Source: Amphirosellinia nigrospora | Taxonomy: Eukaryota > Ascomycota > Sordariomycetes > Xylariales > Xylariaceae | Assembly (NCBI GenBank): GCA_004123355.1 | Contig: SCHM01000002.1 | Span: 4,871,569-4,935,568 of the forward strand | Length of the DNA: 64,000 nt | Reading direction: 5' to 3' | Shown: piece after piece, positions 34,451-46,627 of the stretch | Layout of the letters: every line of letters begins with the position of its first letter | Numbering within the stretch: position 1 is the stretch's first letter | Notes under the pieces: model-generated | What the model was told of the DNA's origin: nothing | The model's database searches: none | The model's input: only the letters and a program-made list of their open reading frames with translations | Translations under genes and position numbers: made by a program

Positions 34451-37182
34451 ATGGACCTTTGACTGCGCTCGGCCTAGCGGCAGGTGTAGTGCAATTTGTT
34501 GGCTTTGCATCTCACCTGATATCAAGAACACAAGAGATCAGTGGATCTGCCTTAGGGCAAGCTAATGAGACCGTTACGCTGGAAGAAACTTTAAAACTCT
34601 TCAGGATTTGAGCTTACGCCTCGAGAGTTCGTCAAGGCGAGATCCGAAACTAGAAATCCTTGATGGAACAACTGATTTCGTAAAACATGTCTTCGCTATT
34701 AACGATTTATCGCGCACCTGTGAGCGCGACTGCCGAAAATTGCTTGAGGTCGTCAGCGAGTTAAAGCTTGCTGGGGATAAGGCACATCGTCGATGGCAGA
34801 CTTTCAAAGTAGCCCTCAGGACGGTTTGGAAAGGGAACGAGATTGCAGAGTTGGAGAATAGACTGCAGCATACTCAGATAACGCTTACGCTCCACGTGTG
34901 TTCATTAGCAAAGTAACATTCCTGCCTTTTGGTTGGTACGGCGTCAGAATGCTAATTCACGACCAGTTTCTGGCATGCGAGCTTCGATCGACATCTAACA
35001 CAACTCCGCGGCGAGAGTCTGGAATTGAATGCTCAGCAGTCCACAAGGCTTACTGACATCTCCGAAACTCTTAACGAGCTGTCCGCGCGAATCACACCGG
35101 CTAGATCGATACCAGTGGGAAGCGCCTTTGGTCCAGATGATATAGCATGCATCGAGGGCCAGATGTCACGACTATCAGTCTCTAAAGCCTCCGCGAACAG
35201 AGAAAATACAATCCTCCGATCGTTGAGCTTCGAAAACAGGCCTTTCCGCCACTCTTCAATTCCTGACGCCTCCGGACGCACGTTCGAATGGGCGCTTGAG
35301 GAATCCGATCTTCCAGGATCTCCAACCGCCGGCTATTTATTAAAGTGGCTCAGGCAAGCGGAGGGTTTTTCTGGGTTACGGGTAAGCCGGTTCTGGCAAG
35401 TCAACATTCATGAATACGTTACGGGCAACCCAAGAACCTTAGCAGCCCTCTCCCGCTGGTCGCACCCTAAACGGTCGGTACTGGCGTGCCACTACTTTTG
35501 GAGTGCCGGTACGCCTTTACAAAAATCTCACAGGGCCTCCTGCAGACGCTTCTCTATGATATCTTCCGTCAGCTGCCAAACCTCATTGAGACTGTATGTA
35601 TTGAGCGTTGGACTAAGACGATAGAGGAGCTCCAACACGAGCAATGGCAGGTCCCGGAGCTCCAGCGCATCTTACAACGCATCGCTAACCTCAAGGATCT
35701 TTCCGTAAAATTCTGTTTCTTTATCGATGGTCTGGATGAGTTTGACGGAGACCATGTTGACTTGTGCCAGAGTCTGCATGCGCTTGTGCAGTCACCACAT
35801 GTTAAATTCTGCGTGTCAAGTCGGCCCTGGAATATTTTCGAAAGATTCTTTTGGTAATGATGGTTTCGAATTCAAGCTTTATATTCATGAACTAACGCGC
35901 AACGACATCCGCAACTTCGCTGAGCACCGCCTCCATAGTCACCCACGATGGGAAGAGCTTGATGAGGAGACCTCCGATGCCGGCTCGATAATTGATTCAA
36001 TCGTCGAAAGAGCTGCTGGAGTATTTCTTTGGGTTTTCCTGGTCACGAACGAGCTCCGAAGCGGTCTCAACGAGTACGACAGCTTTCACCGACATGCAGA
36101 GACGATTAGATAGCATACCTGTCGATCTTGAAGCCTTCTTCAAGCACATTCTCCAATCCGTCGAGAGATTTTATCACCAGAAGATGGCCACCACGTTACA
36201 GATATCGCTTTGCAGCAACATGGCCTGCCCCCGTTGCAGTCTATGGCTTTCACGACATCGAGTACATGGATAAGGACTACGCCCTCAAACTTCCATTGCA
36301 GGCTCTTAAAAAGGGCCAAGCGGCTTCTAAAAGAAAGCAGATCGCGTTCCGCCTTAACGCCTGGTTGCCGCGGGCTCCTCGAAGTGAATAGATCTAGCTT
36401 TCGAGTTGAGTTTCTCCACAGGACCGTCATGGACTTTCTCCGAACAGCAGAAATGTCGAATTTCGTAGCATCTAAAGCTCCACCCGGCTTCAACCCGAAT
36501 CTCTCACTAATCCGTGCTTACACAGCGTACATTAAGACGACTAAATTCCCTGAATTCGTTGATAGGACGGGTTTTAATCAGCATACTAGCTCTGGTCTAA
36601 TGCAAGCCTAGACGAAGTCCTGGCACAGACTAGAGAACTTCAAGGGATATCGCCAAGGCTTCTTATCCGCTCCTTGACGACTTAGATCATCCATGCCGGT
36701 CATGCACACGACTGGGCAAGCAATCTTGAATGTTTGGGGAGACGCTTCAAATCCTGTCACAGTCTTCTTTCGTGAGCCACTTGTAGCCTCTGACTTGGTC
36801 GGGTATCTCAGCCGCACATTGCCAGGGCGGCCGGATTATTTCGCTGGATTTGAGCGCCCCCCTTTATCGTACGTTATAGATTCGTTCAAGATGAAACCTC
36901 TTTCGGATACTCGAATTAGACAGAAAATCGACATGGCACGATGTCTATTGGAGAACGGATATGACCCTAACGCCACTAATAATATCGACCACGAATTTAA
37001 GCCCCATCAACGGACACACACCGTGGTATGATTTCATAAGCCAATTCCATGACCATTTAGTGGAAAAGCATCCTTCAAAATTAGTATATACTCTCGATAA
37101 AGCTATCATGGAGGAGTTGTCGGCTTTAATGCTTCAACATGGTGCGGACCCGACCATCCGTAAGGCCACGTTAGCAACGCCG
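34451..37182 (+). pseudogene. NACHT-type NLR (STAND NTPase) with HeLo-like N-terminus, frame-broken
   Basis: The start at 34,451 gives a HeLo-like fungal STAND N-terminus (LTALGLAAGVVQFVGFASHL). A helical linker follows, then the NACHT NTPase: P-loop pieces WVTGKP and GSGKSTFM (about 35,372-35,413), Walker B KFCFFIDGLDEFDGD, and sensor-like VKFCVSSRPWNIF. After it come KLYIHELTRNDI, GVFLWVFLVTNELRSGL, DSIPVDLEAFFKHIL, VEFLHRTVMDFLRTAEM and ASKAPPGFNPNLSLIRAY. The C-terminus has ankyrin-like pieces (CLLENGYDPNA, LMLQHGADPTI). Such NLRs sense non-self and trigger cell death; HeLo-type domains can act on membranes. All three frames are used and I count at least twelve single-base breaks, deletions and insertions. 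Early ones lie near 34,457 (C run), 34,600, 35,370 (T run) and 35,386 (G run). A solo LTR sits just downstream in a probable intron, and the C-terminal exon may extend to about 37,690. Confidence 0.8.
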
Positions 37183-37497
37183 GTAAGCTGTGGTGTTAAC
37201 AAACTAGGCACCTATCTCGTTCTTTTATGCTTATAAAGTTCGGAAATTCCTGATTCATGTCATTATTTATGTCGCCTTCGGTTTCTGTCAGATTCAGTGA
37301 TGTGTGTGTATTGATCTATCTATGTATCGCTGCCAAGCTCAATTGAGGCATTTCTAGTACAAGGTACCCGGGAGCACTAGCCACTAGTTAAGCCCCGGCG
37401 CACTGCCACATATATTAAGTAAGCAACCGGGTGATCTATCTAGTGATGTATAGGTAGATCACCAGTTGGTGCGTAATCCAACAGTTTCCTTGCACAG
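37183..37497 (+). other. Probable intron of the NLR gene containing a solo LTR
   Basis: The coding text ..TIRKATLATP ends at a good donor (ccg|gtaagc, GT at 37,183). A pyrimidine-containing acceptor ttgcacag ends at 37,497. The span is 315 bases, of which 203 are the solo LTR plus one target duplication, leaving a normal 112-base fungal intron. The frame after the acceptor is not clean: one phase has a stop within six codons, and another stays open for about 30 codons. The call is therefore plausible but unproven. Confidence 0.45.
37286..37483 (-). mobile_element. Solo LTR (198 bp) with perfect 5-bp target duplication
   Basis: On the minus strand it begins tgttggattacgc and ends ctgaatctgaca (TG..CA). 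It is flanked by GTTTC on both sides (37,281-37,285 and 37,484-37,488). It matches 3,990-4,190 over its full length but is hardly AT-shifted, so it is young or has escaped RIP. Inside it is a hairpin formed by gtgatctatc and ggtagatcac (37,432-37,463). No internal retrotransposon sequence is present on either side, which is the signature left by recombination between two LTRs. Confidence 0.88.
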
Positions 37498-37838
37498 GGA
37501 TTTATCCGAGAGTAACAAGACTAACTCTCATATTAGGGACAATCTAACGAAATCCCAACTTCAGCAGCTCTCGGGCACAAGAAAGGTGCGGTAGCGCTAC
37601 TCACCTGTGACGAGGAATGTGATTCGCGTTTCCAAGAGATTGAAGGAAAAGAATCATGATATGTCTCAAGCCCTCATTAATTGGAGGTAAAAATTACTTC
37701 AGTAAGAAATAATATCAGCTGGGAGGCGACGTAGGTGTGTGTAAAAAGGAGCAAAGTCAATTATAAGTGTTTGGCTCGCGGGACTATAAAGGTATTCTAT
37801 AACGGATTTTATTAAGGCCACTACACGTAGGGTTTAGA
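37498..37838. other. Downstream of the solo LTR: possible last NLR exon, then boundary to AT block 3
   Basis: One frame (from 37,499) is mostly open to a stop at 37,688-37,690, with Ser/Lys/Arg-rich text and one internal TAG. It could be the C-terminal NLR exon, but there is no family motif to prove it. After about 37,800 the composition falls sharply. Confidence 0.35.
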
Positions 37839-38000
37839 TTTTTTACCTAAAACCCATTTACTTAAAACCTATAAAAACTTATATAACATAGTAGGTTTTT
37901 TTTTACTTATAAGTTTTTTTTTTATATTATTTACGTAGGTTTTTTATATTTATATTATTTATATAGGTTTTTATATTTATATTATTTATATAGTTTTTTT
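37839..38000. repeat. AT-rich repeats with cctaaaac/acttataagttttt words and a 27-base tandem
   Basis: The words cctaaaaccc, cttaaaacctataaa and acttataagtttttt are followed by about three copies of a unit containing tatattattta..taggttttt (about 37,917-37,992). Similar words (acttataagttttttt, cctaaaaaaacc) appear at the other edge of the same AT block (63,800-63,960), partly in inverted orientation. Confidence 0.5.
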
Positions 38001-38476
38001 TAAACTAATAATATTAATAAATATAAAATTACATTAAAATTAAAATATTATAAAATAAAAAAATAAAAATAAATTAATATATTAATTTATATATTAATTA
38101 AACTATAAATAATATAAATAATTTATTTTAATTATTTATAAATATATATAAAATATATTAAAAATAATATATAGTTTATTTAATATAAATAAAATATTAT
38201 ATTAAAGTTAATATTAAAATAAAAAATATTTTTAACTTTAAAACTATATAATATTTTATTATTATTAAATTATTAAAGTTTAGCTAACTTAAATAAATTA
38301 TAATAATAAAAGTTAGCTTAAAAAGATTTTAAAACAAAGTATTTAAAGCTTAAAATTTTTAAACATATTAAAAATAATAAAAACATTATAAATAACTAAA
38401 AAAAAACTTTAAAACTTGAAAAAAAATAACGTAATAACGCTTTATTTTATATTAAATAAATTATAGTTTATTTTAA

Positions 38477-41400
38477 CTAGAGGCCTTTTAATTTAGGGGC
38501 AAAAATGCTTAAGTTTTTAGGAACTACGTATTTAGGTTAGTAAGTAAGTTATAGTTGCCGGTTATACTAGTTCGTTTTTTTTTAAGTTATTATATATAAA
38601 ACTTGTTATTTTATTTTGATTTATTAACTATAGTATTTTATTTTTTTGCGTAATTACGTAATTATATTATAAAAATATTCGGCTGTTTAATTAATAGTAA
38701 TAATAAATTTGCTTATAAATATAAGCGTTAATATACGGTATTTTTTTATATTTGCTTTATTAATAGTAATAATATACGTTAAAGTTATATTATCGCTTTA
38801 TAATTAAACTATAATTTCGAGCTATAAAGCAAAATTAAAAAGTTAAATATTATAACGAATAATTAATTTTTACTTTAAGTAAAAAATTTTATTACGATAT
38901 TAAAATCTTTATAACGATTTTTAATTTAAATAAAATTAAAAAAGTTTTTTAGTAAATATAAATTATTATTTTAAATTTTAAATATAATTATAAGCTATTT
39001 TTAATTTTAAATATAACTATAAGCTATTTTTAATTTTAAATATAATTACAAATTTTATATTTTAAATAATAATGTTATTATAAAATATATTAATTTTATA
39101 ATATATTAGATTTTTATTTTTTTCGAAAAAAGCTTAAGTTTACCGATAAATTTAAAAAACTTTTATAAATTAGTTAAAACGTTTAAAAAAAAGAACTTTT
39201 TAAAAAAGCTTAAGCTTATTAATAAATCCGAAAAAAACTTTATAAATTAGCTAAAACGTTTAAAAAAAAAAAACTTTTCGAAAAAAGCTTAAGCTTGCTA
39301 ATAAATCTAAAAAAACTTTATAAGCTAGCTAAAACGTTTAAAAAAAAAAACTTAAAAACTTAAAAAACACGTTTATTACGATTAATTTAAAGCTTTAAAG
39401 TTTTCGGAAACTTAAAAATTACGCTTAAAATATTATAATAAAAAGCAAAAAAATAAGCAAAAAAAATTATAAACGAATATTTTATAAAAAATATTGCTAT
39501 ATTTATTATATTAATATAATAGCTAATTTTATAATAACTATAGTTTTTTTAAAAATAATTTAATAAAAATTATATTTAAATAAAATTTATAATAGTAATA
39601 TTAGTTTATAACTTAAAAATAATAAATATTTAAATTAATATTAAATTAAAAAAATAAAAAAATAAAATAATTATAAATATAAAAATAAATAATATTAAAT
39701 AATTATAATTAATTATATATAATTATTAAATAATTAAGTTTAATAAAATAATAATTATTAAATAATTAAATTTAATATAAAATTAAATTTAATATAACTT
39801 ATAATAAAAAAAAATTAAAATAAAAATTTTTAATTATTTATTATATATTATTTTAATATAAATATTTAACTTTAAATTATTTTATTAAATTTATAGTTAT
39901 TTATATAATAAAAAATAAATATTAAAAACTAAGTATATACGATAATAAATAAAAACAAAAAGGTTTTTAATTCGGGTAAAAAAATTTTTTATTTAAAATA
40001 TAAAAAACAAAAAAAATTTTTATCGATAAAAAAACTTTCTTTTTTAGTTGTACTTTTTTTATAAAACTTAAATATTATATAAATTAATATATTAATATTT
40101 AAGTTTTATAAAAAAAATATAACTAAATAAAAAAAAGTTTTTTTATCGATAAAAAAATTTTTAGTTTTTATATTTTAAATAAAATTTTTTATTTAAATTA
40201 AAAACTTTTTTATTTTTATTTATTATTATATATATTTAGTTTTAATATTTATTTTTTATTTTTTATTATTATAAATTATATTAAATTTAATTATATAATA
40301 ATTATATATTTTATTAAATTTAATTATTTAATAATTATATATTATATTAAATTTAATTATTTAATATTATTTATTTAATTATATTTATAATTATTTTATT
40401 TTTTAATTTTTTTAATTTAATATTAATTAAAATATTTATTATTTTTATATATAAACTAATATTATTATTATAAATTTTATTTAAATATAATTTTTATTAA
40501 ATTATTTTTTAAAAAAATTATAATTATTATAAAATTAATTATTATATTAATATAATAAATATAATAATATTTTTTATAAAATATTTATTTATAACTTTTT
40601 TTATTTATTTTTTTATTTTTATTATAATATTTTAAATATAATTTTTAAATTTTCGAAGTTTTTAAAGCTTTAAATTAATTATAATAAATATAGTTTTTAA
40701 AGTTTTAAATTAGTTATAATAAATATTATTTTTAAGTTTTTTAAATTTTTAAGTTTTTAAAAATTTTAAAATTTTAAATTAATTATAATAAAATATTTTT
40801 TAAATTTTCGAGTTTTTTTTTAAACGTTTTAGCTAGTTTATAAAAGTTTTTTTAAATTTATTAATAAATTTAAGCTTTTTTTAAAAAGTTTTTTTGTTTA
40901 AACGTTTTAATTAATTTATAAAATTTTTCTAAACTTATTAATAAGTTTAAACTTTTTTAAAAAAATAAAAATTTAATATATTATAAAAATTAATATATTT
41001 TATAATAATATTATTATTTAAAATTAAAAATAGTTTATAATTATATTTTAAATTAAAAATAATAATTTATATTTATTAAAAAATTTTTTTAATTTTATTT
41101 AAACTAAAAATTATTTTAAAAATTTTAATATTAAAATAAAATTTTTTTATTTAAAATAAAAATTAATTATTTATTATAATATTTAATTTTTTAATTTTAT
41201 TTTATAGCTTAAAATTATAGTTTAATTATAAAATAATACTATAATTTTAATATATATTATTATTAATAATAAAATAAATATATAAAAAATATTATATATT
41301 AATATTTATATTGATAAATAAATTTATTATTATTATTAATTAAATAATTAAATATTTTTATAATATAATTATATAATTATATAAAAAATAAAATATTATA

Positions 41401-41554
41401 ATTAATAAATTAAAATAAAATAATAAGTTTTATTATATATAAATTATTAAAAAAAACGAGCTAATATAATTAATAATTATAATTTATTTATTATTTAAAT
41501 ATATAGTTTTTAAAAACTTAAATATTTTTGCTTTTAAATTAAAAAGCTTTTAAT
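38477..41554. mobile_element. Giant palindrome / foldback element, arms about 1.5 kb
   Basis: The left arm (38,477-40,077) and right arm (about 40,093-41,554) are inverted copies around a 15-base centre near 40,085 (ataaaacttaaatatta / taatatttaagttttat). Matching pairs include the outer words aggccttttaattt / aaattaaaaagctttt and gttcgttttttt / aaaaaaacgagc. The inner tandem arrays (39,119-39,360 and 40,795-40,975) and cgataaaaaaa-type words around the centre also pair. The left arm keeps more G and C than the right. No reading frame is present. A third, partial copy of the outer left arm follows at 42,050-42,411 and an inner piece occurs at 48,490-48,820, so the sequence is a dispersed repeat. 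It could be a large foldback transposon, a head-to-head pair of one element, or an inversion-duplication. Confidence 0.75.
39119..39362. repeat. Tandem array, about 3 copies of a 75-85-base unit, in the palindrome's left arm
   Basis: The units share cgaaaaaagcttaag, ataaat..aaaaaactttataa and ttagctaaaacgtttaaaa. The mirrored array lies at about 40,795-40,975. Confidence 0.65.
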
Positions 41555-42049
41555 TAATATATTAAATAAAAATAATATATTATTTAATAGTAAAAATAAA
41601 CTAAATAGCTTAATAATAAGCAAAAAAATAAACTAGTTATTTTTAATATTTTCGAAAATATAAATAAAAAAAACAAGCAAATTATAATTTATTTAACGTA
41701 AAAATTATAATAAACATAATTTTATTTAAATTTTAAAATTAAGCAGTTTAAAAAATAAAATAAATAAAATTTCGGCGTTAAATTAATTAATATTAAAAAA
41801 CTTTAATTTTAAAATATAAAGTTTTTAAAAAAAAAATTTAAGCATTTTTTTAAATGTTATATAAATTATAATTTAATTTTTAAAAAATTAATAAAAAATT
41901 ACTAAAAAAAAATAATAATATATTTTAATATAAACTTATTAATATTATTTTAAAATATAAATAATATATTTAAAAATTAATAATAAAATTTTTAGTATAT
42001 AAGTTTAATAATATATAAATTTTTATAATATCCGCTTTTTATTAAAAAC

Positions 42050-42411
42050 TAAAAACTTTTTAATTTAAAAATAAAAATACTTAAACTTTTAAAAACTATA
42101 TATTTAAAATAATAAATAAATTATAATTATTAATTATATTAGTTTTTTGTTTTAATAAATTATATATAATAAAAATTATTATTTTATTTTAATTTATTAA
42201 TTATAATATTTTATTTTTTATATAATTATATAATTATATTATAAAAGTATTTAATTATTTAATTAATAATAATAATAAATTTATTTATAAATATAAATAT
42301 TAATATATAATATTTTTTATATATTTATTTTATTAATAATAATAATATATATTAAAATTATAGTATTATTTTATAATTAAACTATAATTTTAAGCTATAA
42401 AATAAATTAAA
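42050..42411 (+). repeat. Partial third copy of the palindrome's outer arm
   Basis: This aligns in direct orientation with about 38,480-38,870 (for example attatattataaaagtatt and taatatataatattttttatat match their GC-richer counterparts). It runs straight into a fragment of the foldback MITE. Confidence 0.65.
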
Positions 42412-42630
42412 ATTTTAAGTAAAATTATACGCTAATATTAACTAGGATTTTATTTTAGCTTTATTTTTAGCTTACTTTAAAAACCGGGGTTTATAACCTT
42501 ATTAAACTAGCGTAAAAAATAAAAAAAATTACATTTATATATATATAATTATATATTACCCTTAAAAATTATTACCCGATTAAGCTTAGTTTCGTAAAAT
42601 TATTATAATTTTAATAAAATATTACGCTTA
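42412..42630. mobile_element. Truncated arm of the foldback MITE
   Basis: It matches 32,920-33,135 (landmarks actaggattttattttagc, accggggtttataacctt, attacccgattaagctta). The outer end with the repeated 17-base words is missing. The aaccggggtttataacc core is preserved here despite the surrounding RIP. Confidence 0.75.
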
Positions 42631-44801
42631 AATATATAGTTTATTTATATATATAAATGTTTGATTAATATATTATTTATATTAAAAAAGTTTTTTAAGC
42701 TTAAGTTTTTAAAAATATTTTTTTTTTTTAAATATTAAAAAATTTATAAATTTTTTTAAAAATATAATTAATAATAATATTTATATTTATATTAAAAAGC
42801 TTTTAAAATAATTAAATTTATTAAAATTATTAAAACTTATAATATTTAAATAAATAAAAATAAAATCGATATTTTTAAAATAAAATAGTTTAAAAATTTT
42901 TTTATTAATAATTAATAAAAAATAAAACTAAATATAAAAGTTTATTTTTTTAATTAAAAAAATATAAAACTTTTAATAAATTTATTATAAATTTTATAAA
43001 ATAAATTATATAATTTAAATAAATAAAGCTATATTTATTTTATATTTTATATTTATTATTTAAAAAAAAATTTATAATATAAATAAAAACTAAATAATTA
43101 TTAATTTATAATAATTTAATAAAATTATTATTTTTAATAACTATTTTTATTTTAATAAAATAAAATAATTAAAAATTTTTATAAAAAAGTTTATATTATT
43201 TATATTAATATAATTAGTTTGTTTTATTAATTTTTAGTTTATTTTATTAAAAAAATAAATTTATTATTATTAGTTTTTATAATATAAAATAATTTAATAT
43301 TATATTAATAAAATATATAAATTTTTTTAATTATATTTAAAAATATATAAATAAGTTTTTTTATTTTTATTTTATTATATTATTATTTTATTAATAATAT
43401 TATTATTTTTTTAATATATTTAAAAATATATATAATATTTAAATATTATTTTAGTTTATTTTAATTAAAAAATATTATTATATTATTAAAAAACTTTTAT
43501 TAATTATTTTTTTTATTAAATTTTTTAAATTTTATATTAATATTTTAAAAATATTTATTATTATTAAATATATATAAATATTTAAATAGTTTATATTTTT
43601 TAAAAACTTTTAAACTTATAAATAATATTTTAATATAAATAAAGCTTTTTATAATTTTGTTTATTATATATAATTAATTAAACTTTTATAAAAAATAAAA
43701 TAGTTTTATTAATTAAAAATTATTAAAAAAAAAATAATAATAATAATTTAAATTATTATAAATATTATATATAAATTATATATTATAATTTTATATTAAT
43801 TAAAATAGTTTTTTTTAATATTATTTAAAACGTTATTTATTTTAAAATTATTTTTTATTATTATAATTTAAATTATATTTTATATTTATAATTAATAAAT
43901 ATTTTAAATAAAATTTTAATATTATAGTTTTTTATATTAAATTAAATTTTAAATAAAAATTAAATAAATTTAAATTTTTATATAATATAATTAATTATAT
44001 ATTTAAATTAATATTTATTATAAATTAAAACTAAATATAGTTTTTTTAAATAAAAAATAAAGTTACAAAATATATAGCTTAGCTTTAATTTATAGCTAGC
44101 AAGTATTTATAATTTATATAGTTTATTATAAAAGCTTAAGCTTTTATTTTAGTTAACTTTATGTTTTTTTTATTTTATTATAAAGTATTTAACGTAATAA
44201 AGTAATAACTATTATTAGCTAAGTTTATAACTAATAATATATTTATATAAATTATAAAAAAGCTTTATATAATAATTTATTTAAATAAATATTATATAAT
44301 AATTTTAATAAATTATTTAATTATAAAAAATATTATTAATTAAATTTTATTAATATTTTTATTATTAATAAAATAAATAATTAGTTTATTAATTTATTTA
44401 TATTATTTATATAATTTTAAATATTTTATTTATTATTTTAATATTTTTAAATTTAATTATATTATTTATTATAATATAAATATTATAAACTTAAAAAAAA
44501 ATTAAAATAATTATAAAACTTATAATATTAAATTTTATATAAAATATAATAAAATATATTAAAAATAATAATAAATAATATATTTAAATATAATTTTAAA
44601 CTAAATATAAAATAAATTTTTATTATAAAAAAATTTTAAATAAATTTTATTAAAACTAATTTTATAAACTATATAATAATAAAAATATTATTATTTTTTT
44701 AAAGCTTAATATTTATTTTTATTATAAATAGTTTAATTTATAATAAATATAAAAAAATTAAATAATTTTATATTTTATATATAATATATAAATAAATATT
44801 A
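42631..44801. other. AT-rich DNA without recognisable features
   Basis: Extremely AT-rich with no reading frame. The only less AT-rich patch (about 44,040-44,230) contains agcttagc- and agtatttaacgtaataaag-type words but matches nothing else I could see in the window. It ends with the TA target of the transposon at 44,802. Confidence 0.4.
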
Positions 44802-46625
44802 ACGTAATATATAAGTATTTATATATATAAGCATTCTATATACTTTTTTTATTTTTATATTTTTTATTTTTATTTTTAAATATTTTAATAATTAATAATA
44901 GCGCTATTATACGAAAAAAATATTTTATAGCTTATATTATAAGCTATAAAACGTAATAAAAAATTATTATTATAACGTATTATAAAAATTTATAATGTTT
45001 TTAATCGATTTTTTATACGTATTATAATAGAATTTTATTTAAATAAACTAAATAGTTAATAATATATAAATTATTAAAATTCGAAAAAAATAGTTATTAT
45101 AATATATATTTAATTTAAATATACGAAAATTTTTGCTTAAATTAAATAATATTAAAATATAACTAATTAATTATTATATAAATATATATTATTTATTAAA
45201 ATTAATTAAGCTTTAAATTTTATATAATAATTATTTAATTTTTAAATATATTTTAATTACCGAATTAATTATTAATAAATTTATATAAAATTTTAATAAA
45301 TATTAAAAATAATTTAAGCTTATATAAAATATAATTATAGCTAAAAATATTTAAAAAAAAATATTTATAATTTTAATAAAATAAAATTTATAATAAGCTA
45401 AATATTATTTAAAATAGTTATAATATATAAACGTTATAATAACTAAAAGCTATTTAATAAAATAATTAAAAATAAATAATTATTATTTATACTATTTTAT
45501 TATATAGTTATTTTATTTTATTATATATTATTTTAACTAGGTTAATTTATTTATTATTTTAATAAAAATAGCTATTTATTAATTTTTTAAAAAATTTAAA
45601 TAATAAAAATAGCTAAACTATAAATAAAAAAAGTTTAAATTAAATTAAATATTTTAATAATTATATAATATATTATATAAAAAAAATTTATTATTTTTTA
45701 ATTTTAAATAGCTATAAAAATTATTATTTTATCGAATTTAAATTATATATTAAAAATATATATTATTATTTTTATATATTTGTTTATTTATTATATAAAC
45801 TTTAGTTTTTAAATATTAGTTATTTTAGTTTTTTAAAATAATTATATAATAAAAAATTAATAAATTAGCTTAAATTTATATTATTTATATTAAAAAAAAA
45901 GATTTTTTTATATTATTTTTTATTATATATAAAGCTATAATAATATTAGAAAATATTAAAAAAGCTTTTAAAAAGCTAGCTTTATTTTATACGATTTAAT
46001 ATATATTATTTTATAATTTTTGCTTAAAAATTTAACTAAAACGTTTTTAAAATTATTTAATAAACTTTAAATTTAAAAATTATAAATATTTTATAACGTA
46101 AAAAATATTAAATTAAAAACTTAATATATTAAATTAAAAATTATATAATATTAAAATAGTTTTTTTATAGCTATTTTAAATATAATTAATTTAATTATAA
46201 AAAATAAATATATTAAAATATTAAGTTATATTATTTTAATTTAAAATAGCTAAACTTTAAAAAATAAATTATAAACTAAGCTAACGTTATTATATAAAAA
46301 TAAATAAATTTAAATTAAAAAAATATTTATTATATAAAAAAACAAAATTAAAAAACTAAAAAGCTATTAAAAGCTAAATAAATAATAAAATACGGTTAAA
46401 TAATTATTATATAAAAAAATATTATAAATAAATAATATTATAAAATTTATAGCAAGCTTAAATATAATATATATATATATTAAAATAAAATAAAAACATT
46501 TAATAAAAGCAATTCTAATTAGTTTTAATTAATTTTTTATAATATTTTAAATTATATTAATTATTCGTATAAAAGTAAAAAAAATATATAAAATGCTTAT
46601 ATATATAAATGTTTATATATTACGT
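44802..46625. mobile_element. TA-flanked DNA transposon, 1,824 bp, Fot1/pogo (Tc1-mariner) size class
   Basis: Terminal inverted repeats of about 55 bp: the left end begins acgtaatatataagta and the right end is ..tatatattacgt, with a shared inner word ttatatatataagcatt. TA duplications flank the element (44,800-44,801 and 46,626-46,627). A length of 1.8 kb and TA targets fit the Fot1/pogo group, which encodes a DDE transposase. The interior is too degraded to show a frame, and no coding stretch of 60 codons remains on either strand. Confidence 0.75.
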
Positions 46626-46627
46626 TA

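Noticed and set aside
39119-39362. Regular repeats that could suggest a CRISPR array
   Set aside because: The units are directly tandem, without unique spacers, in a fungal RIPed palindrome.
38477-42411. Direct repeats 38,480-38,870 and 42,050-42,411 as LTRs of one retrotransposon
   Set aside because: The sequence between them is a palindrome of the same repeat, with no TG..CA ends or target duplication, so a foldback element with an extra partial copy fits better.
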